Source of the DNA: Druceiella hillmani
Lineage: Eukaryota; Arthropoda; Insecta; Lepidoptera; Hepialidae
Direction of reading: 5' to 3'
Assembly (NCBI GenBank): GCA_039881145.1
Contig: JAYKKI010000023.1
Coordinates: 10,503,501-10,567,500 of the forward strand
Length of the DNA: 64,000 bases
Part shown: positions 13,622 to 26,420 of the stretch, in pieces
How the letters are laid out: the number at the start of each line of letters is the position of its first letter
How positions within the stretch are numbered: the stretch's first letter is position 1
The notes under the pieces: generated by a model
What the model was told of the DNA's origin: nothing
Database searches by the model: none
What the model saw: the letters and a program-made list of their open reading frames with translations, nothing else
Translations under genes and position numbers: made by a program

Positions 13622-13845
13622 TACGACCGTATGCACCACACACGGTCAGGACTCTCAGTCGGACTTACTAACAGTTAAAGACGTATTTATGTTCCTTTTT
13701 AACCGTCAATTGAGTCAGAACAAGAGTCTACTTTACCGATAGTGCCCTATTGCAAGGTCCAATTTCTAAAGTATCCATGGAAAATAGGTTTTTAACTGTC
13801 AATAAGTCCGACTCACAGTCCTGACCGTGTGTGGTACATATGGGC
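13622..13845. mobile_element. MITE with about 55 bp terminal inverted repeats
   Basis: The left arm (about 13628-13680, CCACACACGGTCAGGACT onward) and right arm (about 13788-13840) are reverse complements with only a few mismatches. Both contain AGTCGGACTTA and ACAGTTAAA. The roughly 105 bp centre has no coding frame. It is of a different family from the hairpin MITEs. Confidence 0.7.
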
Positions 13846-14629
13846 ATTAGTAAACGCGAATCATTCGCTTTGACTCTTTATAGGGCAGAGGTGGAAAATA
13901 GCGTCTCCTGACTGGATCTGTTACCTAGCCGATATGGCACGTTTTTAAACCTTCCTGCATGCAGACTAAATATTTTGCTAATTTTTATAAATAAATTCAA
14001 AGATTTGGCTTTGTAACTAACATATTGGTCTAATATTCATCAAACTTGCTGATAAGTTTAACAAAATAAAAACAAAAACGATGCTTGCACAATTAGTGTT
14101 CTTTGCCCTCATCTGCTGCGCTAGCCGCCGCTGACGGCACCAATGCCGTATCACATATGACGGGAGTTGAGTGGGGAGCGTTTCGAATGAGTCAAATTGA
14201 ATATTTTGAAAAACGTGTAAGGACAAAAGTTGTTCCTTACATCCTGAGAAATATTGTTGTCGAAAAACTTAATCTCTAAAACAAATGGTTTAGCGGTTAT
14301 AAAGTAATTACAAACAATAAAATGGTTTATGTCAATTAATCGCATTACATTTTTTCCATCCCGATATTTTTTATTTATTCTCAATGGTTATGACTTTTTT
14401 CAGATTTTTCTGAAACATCCTTTTAGTGAGAAGGGCTTTTTGTGAGCTAGCAAAAGAATTTTTACACAAATTTACAAAGAAATGAAATTATTTGTAATGT
14501 TGAATTCGACAAACCTTATGATTGAATTTGACACCCTACACGATCCCCTTTAATTGTTCATTTTTTATTTTCCAATTTACCCCCTGATATTAATACCCAG
14601 AATCAAAATCGAACTTTTTACACTTCACG

Positions 14630-14800
14630 TGTATAATTCGCACTAGGCCACCATGCTCTATTTCTGTGCTAAATCTCACGTCAAATTTTCACGTACTTTT
14701 TGAGAAAATCGCCTGTGACCGACGAACGTCACAGATCACTTCGGCGTCCATCCGTCGATGGACACCGAAGTGATCCCGTAAGTGTCCAGTTTTGACAATT
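14630..14800 (+). mobile_element. Dispersed repeat related to family B, with 19 bp hairpin
   Basis: GAGAAAATCGCCTGTGACCG followed by GTGATC words matches the family B end module. Inside it GATCACTTCGGCGTCCATC (14734-14752) pairs with 14757-14775 at 18 of 19 positions around a 4-base loop, CGTC. Confidence 0.45.
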
Positions 14801-15641
14801 TTTCCATGGAACACTAAAAACGATAACGGATTAAAGAATTTTTAAAACTTAAATCTGCACAAAATTAATTATTAAAAGATGTAAAAACGAATTAGGTATA
14901 ATTATACGTACACAAACACCACTATGAAAGCCATTCATTCACTTAATAAAACATGGGCATATGTATCGACAGATGTGCGGTAACTAACATAACTCCATGT
15001 CTCACAAACTTGTATGAAGTCGTTTATCAACTATTTAATAGTATCTACCTAATTGTTAATGGACGAACAATCAACGGTTTGCTTAATTGGGCGGAAAGAA
15101 TTGTAAGTCATTGCACGTACGTAAACTTTCGTCGCAAGCAGTTTGCCGTTGAGTATTTTTTATGTTGTGTTTAATATACCCTTCATGGCAACTTGTGTGA
15201 AAATGATATGACTACATAAATTATTAATTGATGTTTGGAAAAGCAAGTGACCCGATAGTCTTTACAAAAAATATAATTTCTGGTCATTCCTAAGAATCGC
15301 TATTTAAGAAGTAATTGTATTCGTTAGTCTATGTCCACTGCATGAATACAGAAGTAAAATTAAATGTTTTAAAAATCGAAGATGAACACGTGAAAAAACA
15401 AAAATGTAATCAAATTTTCTTTATTAATGACCACAATTGATAAAAAAACCGAGCAAATCCAAAACTCTTGTCCTCTTGTTTGGTATTTCCAAACTATAAG
15501 TAAAACAAAAATAAAAACTACCCGACTTAGAAACTTAGAAAATTGTACCTGAGGAAGAAATAATGTTTTAAAATTAAATAAAAAGATTTAGATTTCAACC
15601 TTTTTCTAACGTAGGCAGAACCAAGTAGTTCTCGCACCTTT

Positions 15642-16236
15642 ATTAATATCTCGGCATATCCTTTCTTAATATCTCGGCATATCCTTTCTTAACATCTCGG
15701 CATATCATTTCTCAATATCTCGGCATATCCTTTCTTAATATCTCGGCATATCATTTCTTAATATCTCGGCATATCATTTCTTAATATCTCGGCATATCCT
15801 TTCTTAATATCTCGGCATATCATTTCTTAATATCTCGGCATATCCTTTCTTAATGTCTCGGCATATCCTTTCTTAATATCTCGGCATATCCTTTCTTAAT
15901 ATCTCGGCATATCATGTCTTAATATCTCGGCATATCCTTTCTCGGCATATCATTTCTTAATATCTCGGCATATCATTTCTTAATATCTCGGCATATCCTT
16001 TCTTAATATCTCCGCATATCATTTCTTAATATCTCGGCATATCCTTTCTTAATATCTCAGCATATCCTTTCTTAATATCTCGGCATATAATTTCTTAATA
16101 TCACGGCATATCCTTTCTTAATATCTCAGCATATCCTTTCTTAATATCTCGGCATATCCTTTCTTAATATCTCGGCATATCCTTTCTTAATATCTCGGCA
16201 TATCCTTTCTTAATATCTCAGCTATCTTTCTTAATA
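15642..16236. repeat. Minisatellite, 23 bp unit, about 26 copies
   Basis: The unit is TTAATATCTCGGCATATCCTTTC. Most copies differ only at one base (TATCCTTTC or TATCATTTC), mixed along the array. One copy is shortened near 15940 and the last is degenerate. It has no coding meaning. Confidence 0.95.
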
Positions 16237-16344
16237 GTTTGTTTCATGTTTGGATCGTCATTTATAATTTAATTTCAAATGGTGCATTTAACGCGAGTTT
16301 TACTTTGTCGTATGTGACATGCATTGTATATATAAAATTGACGT

Positions 16345-16420
16345 TTAGCATTATTGTTTACAATTATATTGTTTACAATTATATTTTTTACGTTTAAGTT
16401 TAGTTTACAATTATATTTTA
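16345..16420. repeat. Short tandem repeat around TTGTTTACAATTATATT
   Basis: Two adjacent copies and one diverged copy lie just after the 23 bp minisatellite. Confidence 0.7.
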
Positions 16421-17399
16421 AGGCCTTTTATTAATTACAAGCCAGTTTAGGAATAGAATGTTTTCTTAAATAGACTGAATGTTTTCTTAAGTAATACGCA
16501 TACATACATAGTAATTTTAAAACCAAGAATGTGGCATATACTAAAGGCAAAATTAATGCATAAAAATATATTTCAGTTAATGCGGAAAAATGTTGCATTA
16601 GCTGGAAATTTTTCGTACAATATTGTGAAATATAAGTTAATTAAAAACAAGTCTTCCGTCCTTCTCCTTTCTAAAATTTAAATTTAAACTTTTATAACTC
16701 GGTCAATTTTAAAGATTTTTAAAAAAAAATTCACTCTTCATCAGCTTGTACCTTGAAATTATAATTAGTGAAATAAAAAAAATTTAGTCAAGCACCCAAT
16801 TAATATGCTTATACAAAGAAAAGAAAATGAATTAAAAAAGTAACGTCAGTGTTATTTCTCTCTTAACGACGTTTAATAGATTTAAGCATATCATGCACCT
16901 CATCCCATTAAGCAAAACCCTTATTAAACTTTTTATATTGATATATTCACAGAATATTCCAAACTTTGAAATGTCAATGTAATATCTTGCCAAGTGTAAC
17001 TTAATACTCTGGACTTTTGTACATTATAATTATTTGAGGAAGTGGAAGTCATTTTTTCAAGTTCTTTTTATAAGTTGATTATTGAGCACTGACATAAATT
17101 AAAAATCAAGCAAAATTGTTTAACAAATCAGGACCCTTTACGCAAAGAGTTATATATCAAACAATTTTACACATGAGAAAATCATAATTATTTAGCCAGT
17201 CATTCACACCTTTCACGTACGTACCTTTTCTATTAAATTTTAAGAACATTTTCATGCTTTTTATAGTAAAGACTAGGGAAGCCTTCCAATGCGTGCAGGC
17301 CCTAAAAGTTCAGTTATCAGTAGCAGCAATAAATATATATACTATTATATAAAGTCGTTAGGTGGGGAGGACGATTTTATACTTTTCGATCCGGGGGCG

Positions 17400-18290
17400 T
17401 GTGGCGTATTTCGAGGGTGTATTAAAACATTTTTTAGAACTTTTGTCTTTTTGTATCTGTGTGACAGCGTGCAACAATTACTGGATCAATTTGAATGGAA
17501 CTTTCAGACATGTTCGAGATTCAGATTAATGTTTAGGCTATATGTTTTCTTTACTTTTTCACGGGACTTTTTGTCTGCCCCTGAAATAAAGATAACAGCT
17601 TGTAAAAATGGACATTTTCTGTTTACTTGTCGTTTTGTTCGTTATACGCAAACATTCCTGGACTAATTTGAATGAGACTTTCAGAGATGCTTGGGATTAA
17701 AAAAAATTTAGATTACCATTTATTTCTCTTGAATACTTCCTATGGGACATTTTGTTTATTTGTTTATTTTTGTTTCTTCGGTTTGTTAGAACAGCAAGCA
17801 AAAACTACTACACCAATCTGAACGGGACTTTCAGAGATGCTTGGGATTCAAATAACAATTTAGATTACCATTTATTTCTGTTGAATACTTCTTATGGGAC
17901 TTTTTGTCTATTTTGTTTTCCGGTTTTTAGAACAGCACGCAAAAACTACTGGATCAATCTGGATGAGACTTTCAGAGATGCTTGGGATTCAAATAAAAAT
18001 TTAGATTACCATTTATTTCTGTTGTCTGTCTGTCTATTTTTGTTCTTCGGTTTGTTAGAACAGCACGCACAACCTACTTGGACCTATCTAAATGGGACTT
18101 GCAGAGATGCTCGGGATTCGAATAAAAATTAAGATTACCATTTATTTCTGTTGAATGCTTCCTACGGAACTTTTTGTCTACCTGCTTATTTATGGTTTTT
18201 ATGTTTTTCAGAACAGCACACAAAAACTATTGGACCGATCTCAATGGAACTTTCAGAGATGCTTGGATTGCCTAAATAAAAATGTAATTT
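17400..18290. repeat. Satellite array, older half, irregular 130-177 bp monomers
   Basis: TCAGAGATGCTTGGGATT recurs at 17681, 17831, 17972, 18101 (one change) and 18253, with a diverged copy at 17504. Each monomer also has an ACAGCACGCAAAAACTAC-like block. The open frames here (up to 126 codons) are repeat-derived and encode no known protein. Confidence 0.85.
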
Positions 18291-20080
18291 AATTTTTTAA
18301 AATTTTATTTAAATTTTTTTTCTAAGAAACTTCTCGTCTGTCTTATTTTTCTGTTTATCTCTCTATTTGTTAGAGCCTCACACAAAAACAACTGAACCAA
18401 TTAGAACTCAGTCTCTGATATACTTGGAATTCAAATAAAAATTTAGGCTCCCTTTTGTTTCAATTAAATACTTTCTAAGAAACTTTTCGTCTGTCTTATT
18501 TTTCTGTTTATTTCTCTATTTGTTAGAGCCTCACACAAAAAATACTGGACCAATTAGAATGAAGTATCTGATATAATTGAGACTCAAATAAAAATTTAGG
18601 TTCCCTTTTATTTCAATCAAATACTTTCTAAGAAACTTCTCGTCTGTCTTATTTTTTTGTTTATTTCTCTATTTGTTAGAGCCTCACACTAAAAATACCG
18701 GACCAATTAGAATGAAGTCTCTGATATAATTGAGACTCAAATAAAAATTTAGGTTCCCTTTTATTTCAATCAAATACGTTCTAAGAAACTTATCGTCTGT
18801 ATTATTTCTCTGTTTATCTCTCTATTTGTTAGAGCCTCACACAAGAACTACTGGACCAATTAGAATGGAGTCTCTGATATAATTGAGACTCAAATAAAAA
18901 TTTAGGTTCCTTTTATTTCAATCAGATACTTTCTAAGAAACTTCTCGTCTGTCTTATTTTTCTGTTTATCTCTCTATTTGTTACAGCCTCACACAAAAAA
19001 TACTGGTACAATTAGAATGCAGTCTCTGATATAATTGAGACTCAAATAAAAATTTAGGTTCCGTTTTGTTTCAATAAGATACTTTCTAAGAAACTTCTCG
19101 CCTGTCTTATTTTTTCTGTTTATCTCTCTATTTGTTAGAGCCTCACACAAAAAATACTGGACCAATTAGAATGGAGTCTGTGATATAATTGAGACTCAAA
19201 TAAAAATTTAGGTTCCCTTTTGTTTCAATCAGATACTTTCTAAGAAATTTCTCGTCTGTCTTATTTCTCTGTTTACCTTTCTATTTGTTAGAGCCTTACA
19301 CAAAAAATGCTGGACCAATTAAAATGGAGTCTCTGATATAATTGAGATTCAAATAAAAATTTAGGTTCCCTTTTGTTTCAATCAGATACTTTCTGAGAAA
19401 CTTCTCGCCTGTCTTATTTCTTTGTTTATCTTTCTACTTGTTAGAGCCTCACACAATAATATTGGACCAATTAGAATGGAGTCTCTGATATAATTAGAAC
19501 TCAATTAAAAATTAGGCTCCCTTTTATTTCAATCAGATACTTTCTAAGAAACTTCTCGTCTGTCTTATTTTTCTGTTTATCTCTCTATTTGTTAGAGCCT
19601 CACACAAAAAATACTGGACCAATTAGAATGGAGTCTGTGATATAATTGAGACTCAAATAAAAATTTAGGTTCCCTTTTGTTTCAATCAGATACTTTCTAA
19701 GAAATTTCTCGTCTGTCTTATTTCTCTGTTTACCTTTCTATTTGTTAGAGCCTTACACAAAAAATGCTGGACCAATTAAAATGGAGTCTCTGATATAATT
19801 GAGATTCAAATAAAAATTTAGGTTCCCTTTTGTTTCAATCAGATACTTTCTGAGAAACTTCTCGCCTGTCTTATTTCTTTGTTTATCTTTCTACTTGTTA
19901 GAGCCTCACACAATAATATTGGACCAATTAGAATGGAGTCTCTGATATAATTAGAACTCAATTAAAAATTAGGCTCCCTTTTATTTCAATCAGATACTTT
20001 CTAAGAAACTTCTCGTCTGTCTTATTTTTCTGTTTATCTCTCTATTTGTTAGAGCCTCACATAAAAACTACTGGACAACT
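18290..20080. repeat. Satellite array, about 153 bp unit, about 12 copies
   Basis: The block TTGTTAGAGCCTCACACAAA recurs every 152-154 bp (18371, 18523, 18677, 18830 and onward). It is related to the 17.4-18.3 kb monomers but more uniform. The last 960 bp consists of two nearly identical three-monomer blocks with a period of 457 bp. Confidence 0.9.
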
Positions 20081-20109
20081 TGAATAGGACTTCCACTAAA
20101 ATAATGCTT

Positions 20110-20169
20110 GGGATTTCATATTTAAGTATAATATGAAATCGTTCATATTATACTTAAATATGAAATCCC
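20110..20169. repeat. Perfect 28 bp inverted repeat with 4-base loop
   Basis: GGGATTTCATATTTAAGTAT (start of arm, 20110-20137) pairs perfectly with 20142-20169 around ATCG. It lies at the end of the satellite array. A partial third copy (TATAATATGAA) follows at about 20174. Confidence 0.9.
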
Positions 20170-20206
20170 GTAGTATAATATGAATCGTATGATAGCTCAT
20201 CGCCTT

Positions 20207-20490
20207 TTGTTTCAGTGTAACATTTCCCTAGCCACTTAAAATTCAATTATTGACGCTCGCGAAGTAGAATCCAGCATGTGGGCTTACGAACTGGTAATAT
20301 GATAAAATTGTCGAATAGAAAAGCTATTCAGCTTAAAAGTCAAGCAAAAATATGAGCTATTTTTACACCTGTCAAGGGTACTTTTGAGATTCAAACATAA
20401 TTTATAACTCAAACAATGGCATTGAAATTTAATAAAATATTTAATATCCATAATGACAAATCGATCAAAGTCGCGGGTAAGGACTACTAA
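20207..20490 (+). mobile_element. Dispersed repeat, family C, tail next to satellite array
   Basis: It follows the 17.4-20.1 kb array and ends with CAAAGTCGCGGGTAAGG, a diverged form of the family C tail. With the array upstream it looks like one family C element whose 5' part has been amplified. Confidence 0.4.
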
Positions 20491-21539
20491 ACTAAAAGTT
20501 TAATGTACCCTGTAAGATAGATCAGTCTCTTGTTTACTGGCTAAATAAAAACTTTAAAAATTGTTTTTAAGTTGTTTGATCTTCTGTTTATGATTTAAAA
20601 ATAGTTCACTTATACTTATTTTTATAATAAGAACGTTTTCATTACTAAATAAGACATAAATGAAGAAATACTGCTCTGAAAAGTGAATAAATAACACTTT
20701 TTATCAAAAATAATATTGAACTGTACAAGTAGTTTAATTTCATCGAATAGAGCCAAACCGCAGCATAAATATAAAAGACGGATTCCAAGAAAATATTTCA
20801 ATTGCAATGGTGTTCAATATACTAGCAACTACAATCTCCAATGTACCAGACCATTTAGCTCTTTTGTGACCCGTATCTTTTGTGATGAAGATAACCTTGA
20901 TAAAAACAAAGGCTCACCGCCTGCCGATGTTTTGTCTCCAGCGCTATAAACTATAATACCTACCTTAATTATCTGAAACTTAATACTTATTAGTGGAAAA
21001 AAAAAGTTAAATAACAATATACATTTATTCATGCTGGCTATCATCAGACGTTATTAATACGACTACATGCTTCAATTTTCGATCGCATATAAACAAATAA
21101 AATTTTTAACACTGATTAATTGTGAATATTAAAAGCATGGAAAGAAAATTAGGGTCACAATAAACATCGTAGCAGCAATTTGGAAATTAAAGTAAACAAA
21201 AATTCTGTATTGTACGGTCAGTAAAACACAGTCTTAATTCATAAATATACAGTTTAAGCTATCTACAGATTTATCAATAGTAACGCTAAAAGGGATAAAG
21301 GAACTAGTACGAGGAACTGGAATTCCGTCACTATAAGATCGTTCCCTTTAGTATTCAATACTTTAGTACTAATACATGTTGAATACTTGGAACAAATTAA
21401 CAAAGCTTAGTGAAACATTGAAAGTACTTAGTTATAAATGACGAGAGTCGTGACATCATTATTATAAAATTCCACAAATTCATACCCTAAGTAAAAGCAT
21501 GCAAACGAAGCCTTGTACATATACACAAGCACAAAAACA

Positions 21540-21900
21540 CAAAACGCGCCACACGAGCGAAATGAATAATGAAATCAACTCGAAGCTTGGCGGCACACAG
21601 TTTGACTAAAATCGCATGAAAAGCCACGCTCACTTCATCCCCGCACACAGCCGTGTTTATACTGTCACGGAACTACCACCGGCGTAATATCATACTCGCG
21701 TACTTATACACCTAAAATAATATTTAACAGAACGGTCCGGGATACGAATTCTATTAAGCGCTAGAGGCGGCAGCGGAAAATACGAACGCTTTGATGTGCT
21801 CGTGAAAAATGTAGCGCGCTGGAATAATGTCGTCGGGCTGCCGACCAAATATGAGTAGCGGCGCTCGGTAACAGCGCGCCGTATAATAGCTAACCGGTTT
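21540..21900. promoter_or_regulatory. CpG-rich islet, unassigned
   Basis: Repeated CG-rich words (GGCGGCAGCGG, GTAGCGGCGCTCGG, CAGCGCGCCG) lie in a 360 bp block flanked by AT-rich DNA. No coding frame or splice site I could support was found. Confidence 0.25.
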
Positions 21901-22319
21901 CGATGCGATATATCAATTTACTTAGAATTGGCACGTTCATTGGCAATAAATTGTGAAATTATAACGATTTATAGAAATATCTATGAAAACGTCTCGACCA
22001 TCCATCAATTGATACTTCGAACGTATCGCCCTATTGTAGATTTTTCTTATCGTCAATAATTGTCTTGTTAGATAAAAATAAGTGATTATGTAGCTAGTGA
22101 AAGTAGAGGCTGTTAATGCAATATTAATTTATTAATAGCATATAATTTTATTTAAATGGCTACTACCCGCCAACGTAAATATCAAATTTGTTTGTGAGAG
22201 CGACTTTTTCTTTAATCCAAAGTAAAATAACATTAATATTACTTTTTCATATACTATAATGAACTATTTTAAAGATAAGATTTATATTGAGATATTTAAA
22301 TTTAAATAAATATTTGACA

Positions 22320-22465
22320 CAATTAAATGGAACTACGTGATTTAGTATTATTTCTACTTTCTTTAAGTTCTTTACCACGACCTAGGTTTCGTTGTATTAC
22401 ATCTTCAGGTGGGCTATTATTTAAATGAATTTTTACAAAATTAACGCCAAATATATTCAATATAA
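22320..22465. mobile_element. Hairpin MITE, family A, rearranged copy
   Basis: The left arm runs from CAATTAAATGGAACTACGTG to GGTGGGCTATTA. The right arm is replaced by the inverted complement of the element's own left flank (TTTACAAAATTAACGCCAAA). This may be a solo arm joined to the far end by deletion. The short minus-strand frame across it is repeat-derived. Confidence 0.65.
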
Positions 22466-24171
22466 ATATTTGACTTATATTTATTAAATTTGGTTTCAAC
22501 AACATCATCAAAATTAATTCCTCATTATCATTTTTATGCTTCCACATTGTCGTAATATATACTTAAAAAGATAAAAAAATTATATATTTATTATGTTATA
22601 TTATCTGTATGTTGAAAAAAAACTTTTTAATTGCTAAAAATCTACATCTTTTTTTCTTCAAACATTTCTAGTAGGTAACATTGTGTAAAAGTGTACAACA
22701 GAAAATATAAATTTTAGAATATGTTAATTAAATATTACCTAATTTTGTGTTATGTTTCGATCAACAAGTTAACTTAATATAGGTACTTCCAAGGACAAAT
22801 GTTTAATTTTCCCTGTTTTAGACAAAAAGAGAAAAAATACTGCAAACATATTTAAACACCCTCCAGTATTTCCACTTCGTTTGTATTGTCAGGCATTTTA
22901 ATAAAGTGTTCCGTATTGCAGATACTTTAAGATTTGAAGCTGTGCCAATAAAATAAGAGACAAATTAGGCCAGGAGGCGTCTTTTTACATTAAAAATGTC
23001 CAAGATACTATTTCAAGAAAAAAATGGACAATTTGTCTATTATTGTCGGTTCTACGAACTTACGGGAATAATTCAAAGGCTAAGTTAACACTCGTCATAT
23101 TGGTCGGTCGTTCAACCAAAATTCTCGTTACGACGCAGTTTTGTCTAATAGTACAAACAGTCACATTAATTCAGCCAGTATTCGGTTTAACATTTAACCT
23201 AGAACTTACATATAAATTGCGTAAATTACACTAAAAATAAACTGGTTCACTATCAACCCATCACATTACGCTTCGAACTCGTACCGGCAAAGTATGAAGT
23301 TGAAAATTTTCGCTGTCAGCGAAATGCGTCATATCCGCGGCCTGGTATGTACTAATACGAACGCGGTACCAGTGCACCGTCCATGACACATACGTACTGC
23401 TGCACATTTACAAAATGTTCCTTCGAATTCCGGATTGAACTTTGAAATAAATATTGCATTCAGATATGTTTGAACTTATGTATATAAAAAGACTCAAGGA
23501 CGATAAGTTGTTTCGAAGAATAACTAGTTTCCCTTATAAAACTTAAAATTGAGATAGCACTTGAAGTAACCTGCTCTAAATATTAACTCCATTAATACAA
23601 GTCTGAAAGATAATACGTGTTGTTTTTGCTAACCTTAATGTATTCATCACCTACGTAAAAGTGTTGTTTATAGTTTTTTTGTATACATAATGTAGTTCAG
23701 ATCGTTAAGTTTTACAATCTGTTACTTTGTAGTTCCATAACGTATCTGACGTTTATTGAAATTCATGGCTCTGTGTAAGTCGGTACAATGTATGCATATA
23801 ATATTAAACAGTGCCAATTACAATAAAAGTGATACAAGGGTCAAAAAAATGTTAGTGCTTTATTAAATCGTACGATATGCAAGTGTAGGATGTCCGGATT
23901 GAACAGGAAATTCCTGTTTAAAATAAAATTTGGGAAAACCGAAATAACTCTTCTAAAATTGCCGGACGCAATTTATCACGGGTCCGCAGCATCCGCGGGG
24001 TGACGCCACTCGGAAATCTGGACGTGACGGATAAAATCTCACAATGATGGTGCATCGTAAACATCATGGTTATATTAGCTTTTAACTGACAGTATTACTT
24101 CAATTTACATGAACATAGTAAGGGCGTGCAAAGATAGCGTGAGCAAATAATTTACACTATTTCGATTCACC

Positions 24172-24172
<1 letters not shown>

Positions 24173-24221
<49 letters not shown>
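24173..24221. repeat. TA microsatellite
   Basis: An uninterrupted (TA) tract of about 24 units. Confidence 0.97.
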
Positions 24222-24225
<4 letters not shown>

Positions 24226-26344
24226 ACGTAAATCTCACTGTTGGCATGTAAATATATTTAGCTACAAAAATGATGATGACAGGATCTAGTCAATTCTAAA
24301 ATGTTGCCTCTATAAATGCTTTCAAAGGTCGCTTGGAAAACTCCCACCTCTTGTAATCTCTCTTCCCTACCACTTCTTAATTCCATCTTGCTCACTTTCC
24401 TTAATGTCAATATTTATATTTTTTTGTTATGTGTACTGTTTTGTAATTTTAGTTTCATTGTTGTGTTTTTCCTTGATTTTTACGTTTTTTACATTTTTGT
24501 TGTATGATGCTGAAGTATTTCAAATTACTTATATCTCTATTATGGCCTCATTTAAAAGTATCTCATATACTAATTGTAATATAATAATTGGTATAATACG
24601 CAAAAAACTGATTTTCAACCAATAAAAACGATTAAGACCAATGAATAAATATTGACGGGGAAAAGGAAAGGGTCCGCTTAACTAGTTTTTTTTCTTCACA
24701 ATATACATCTGATGAAGAAGTAGAACGCCACGACGTGAGCAATGACTGAAACGAAGCAGTGTTCGGTGACACGTATTGAATGTTGAAAAATTACCTGTAG
24801 AAATTCTTAGGTTGTATAGAAGAGAATAAATTCAGAATTAACCCGATAGCCGTAAACCAGATTAGATTAGAAGAGTTTTAAAATACAAGATGAAGTAACA
24901 CCGTGATCTGTAAAAGAAAATTTGAACTCTTAAAACGGATCGCGTGATTAATTTCACATTTTCTTAATTAATCTACATATCACTAGATATAGATAAATAA
25001 AGTTAACAATCATATTATTGATAGTATTGCACCGATTTAGATAACTCTATTATAAACATGCTAGAAAAAACGTTACATCCCTTATGTTCCGCATTAAAAC
25101 TTACAAATTAATGTATAACATAAAAACGAAGTCCTCATTCCATTCGCCAACCACTAAACATTTCACCTGCCTAATAAATGTTTCTTTGACAGGCGACTGA
25201 CTTTGGGCAGAAGTAATTACATTAGCTCATTCCATCTAAATTGTAACGATTCACGCTGGGTATATAAGCGTCAAAACAACTCCTATGTACCTTACACTTC
25301 ATCAACTACGCTCAAACTATGGCGAAGCTAACTGGCTACATTTTAAGATGGGCATAATAACGAACTAAACTGGTAAAAACTCGAGACGAACGTAAATACT
25401 TTGCCTATTAACATAATATATCGATAAATCTTGCCTCGACCGCGAACTGTACCGCGCTATGTTAATATTAAAAAAAACAAATAACAGAAGAGAAACATTA
25501 ACCTTTTTACTAGTGCAGGTGTATATATGCTTTTAGGATAAATTGACGCATTCGCCGACAGCTAGCAATAAACTACCGTTCTCAACTTCCACTTTACCAT
25601 CGTCTCTAGCTCGTCTTCGACAATGAACATATTTACAATGAAATAACTATTGCTCCCTTATCAAACTTTTTTGCTGATTGTAACGGAATAAGAGTTAATG
25701 ACCTTTTACATTGACGTTCGACTGGGCGTGTTTATATATTTAGTACGGGATACATTAAACACAATTAGACCTACATTTCATATCAATAGCTTGATAACAA
25801 AGTTTATTTTACTGCAACACAATTAATAGTATGGTGATTTAAAAATTTAGTCGTATTAGAAGAGGAAATGAATGAAAGACATTTTTTGTTTTTTGTAGAT
25901 ACTCCAGTCCTCATTCTTATATATTTATTTTTCATTATGAAGAAATTTTTATTAAATAAAGATTTTTTCATAATGGACATAAAAATTATTTTAATAAAAT
26001 ATAAATTTTTATATAGCCATTAAGTTGTTAGTCTGTCTTTGGTAAGGTAATATTTTTCTATCCATTAAACCCCAAAATACCTACATGTTTTCATTAACTT
26101 CGTTGAGGTCAATTGAAAATAATTGGCTATGCAACAAGTATTCTATATTATGTATATTAAAATATTCCTATTAAAATGCCTACAATCTACCTGAATTTAC
26201 GTTGATGTTAAAGGAATTTAAATGAACTTCAACACATAATCGCAATAACGATTTATTAACGTACTTAGAAACTAATTCAATATAAGTACAATTACACTTG
26301 AAGATCTTTAGTATACATACATATCCTTTCTTCTTTTTCTTATC

Positions 26345-26420
26345 CTAAAAATTATCTATCTATAAAACTATTCTTATTTATAAAACTATTGAATTTCTTA
26401 TCTATAAAACTATTGAAATT
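26345..26420. repeat. Short tandem repeat, TCTATAAAACTATT unit
   Basis: Three imperfect copies of TTATCTATAAAACTATTGAA. Confidence 0.75.

Noticed and set aside
17289..18132. Frames of 125 and 126 codons, the longest in the window
   Set aside because: They run through degenerate satellite monomers and show the repeat period rather than a protein domain.
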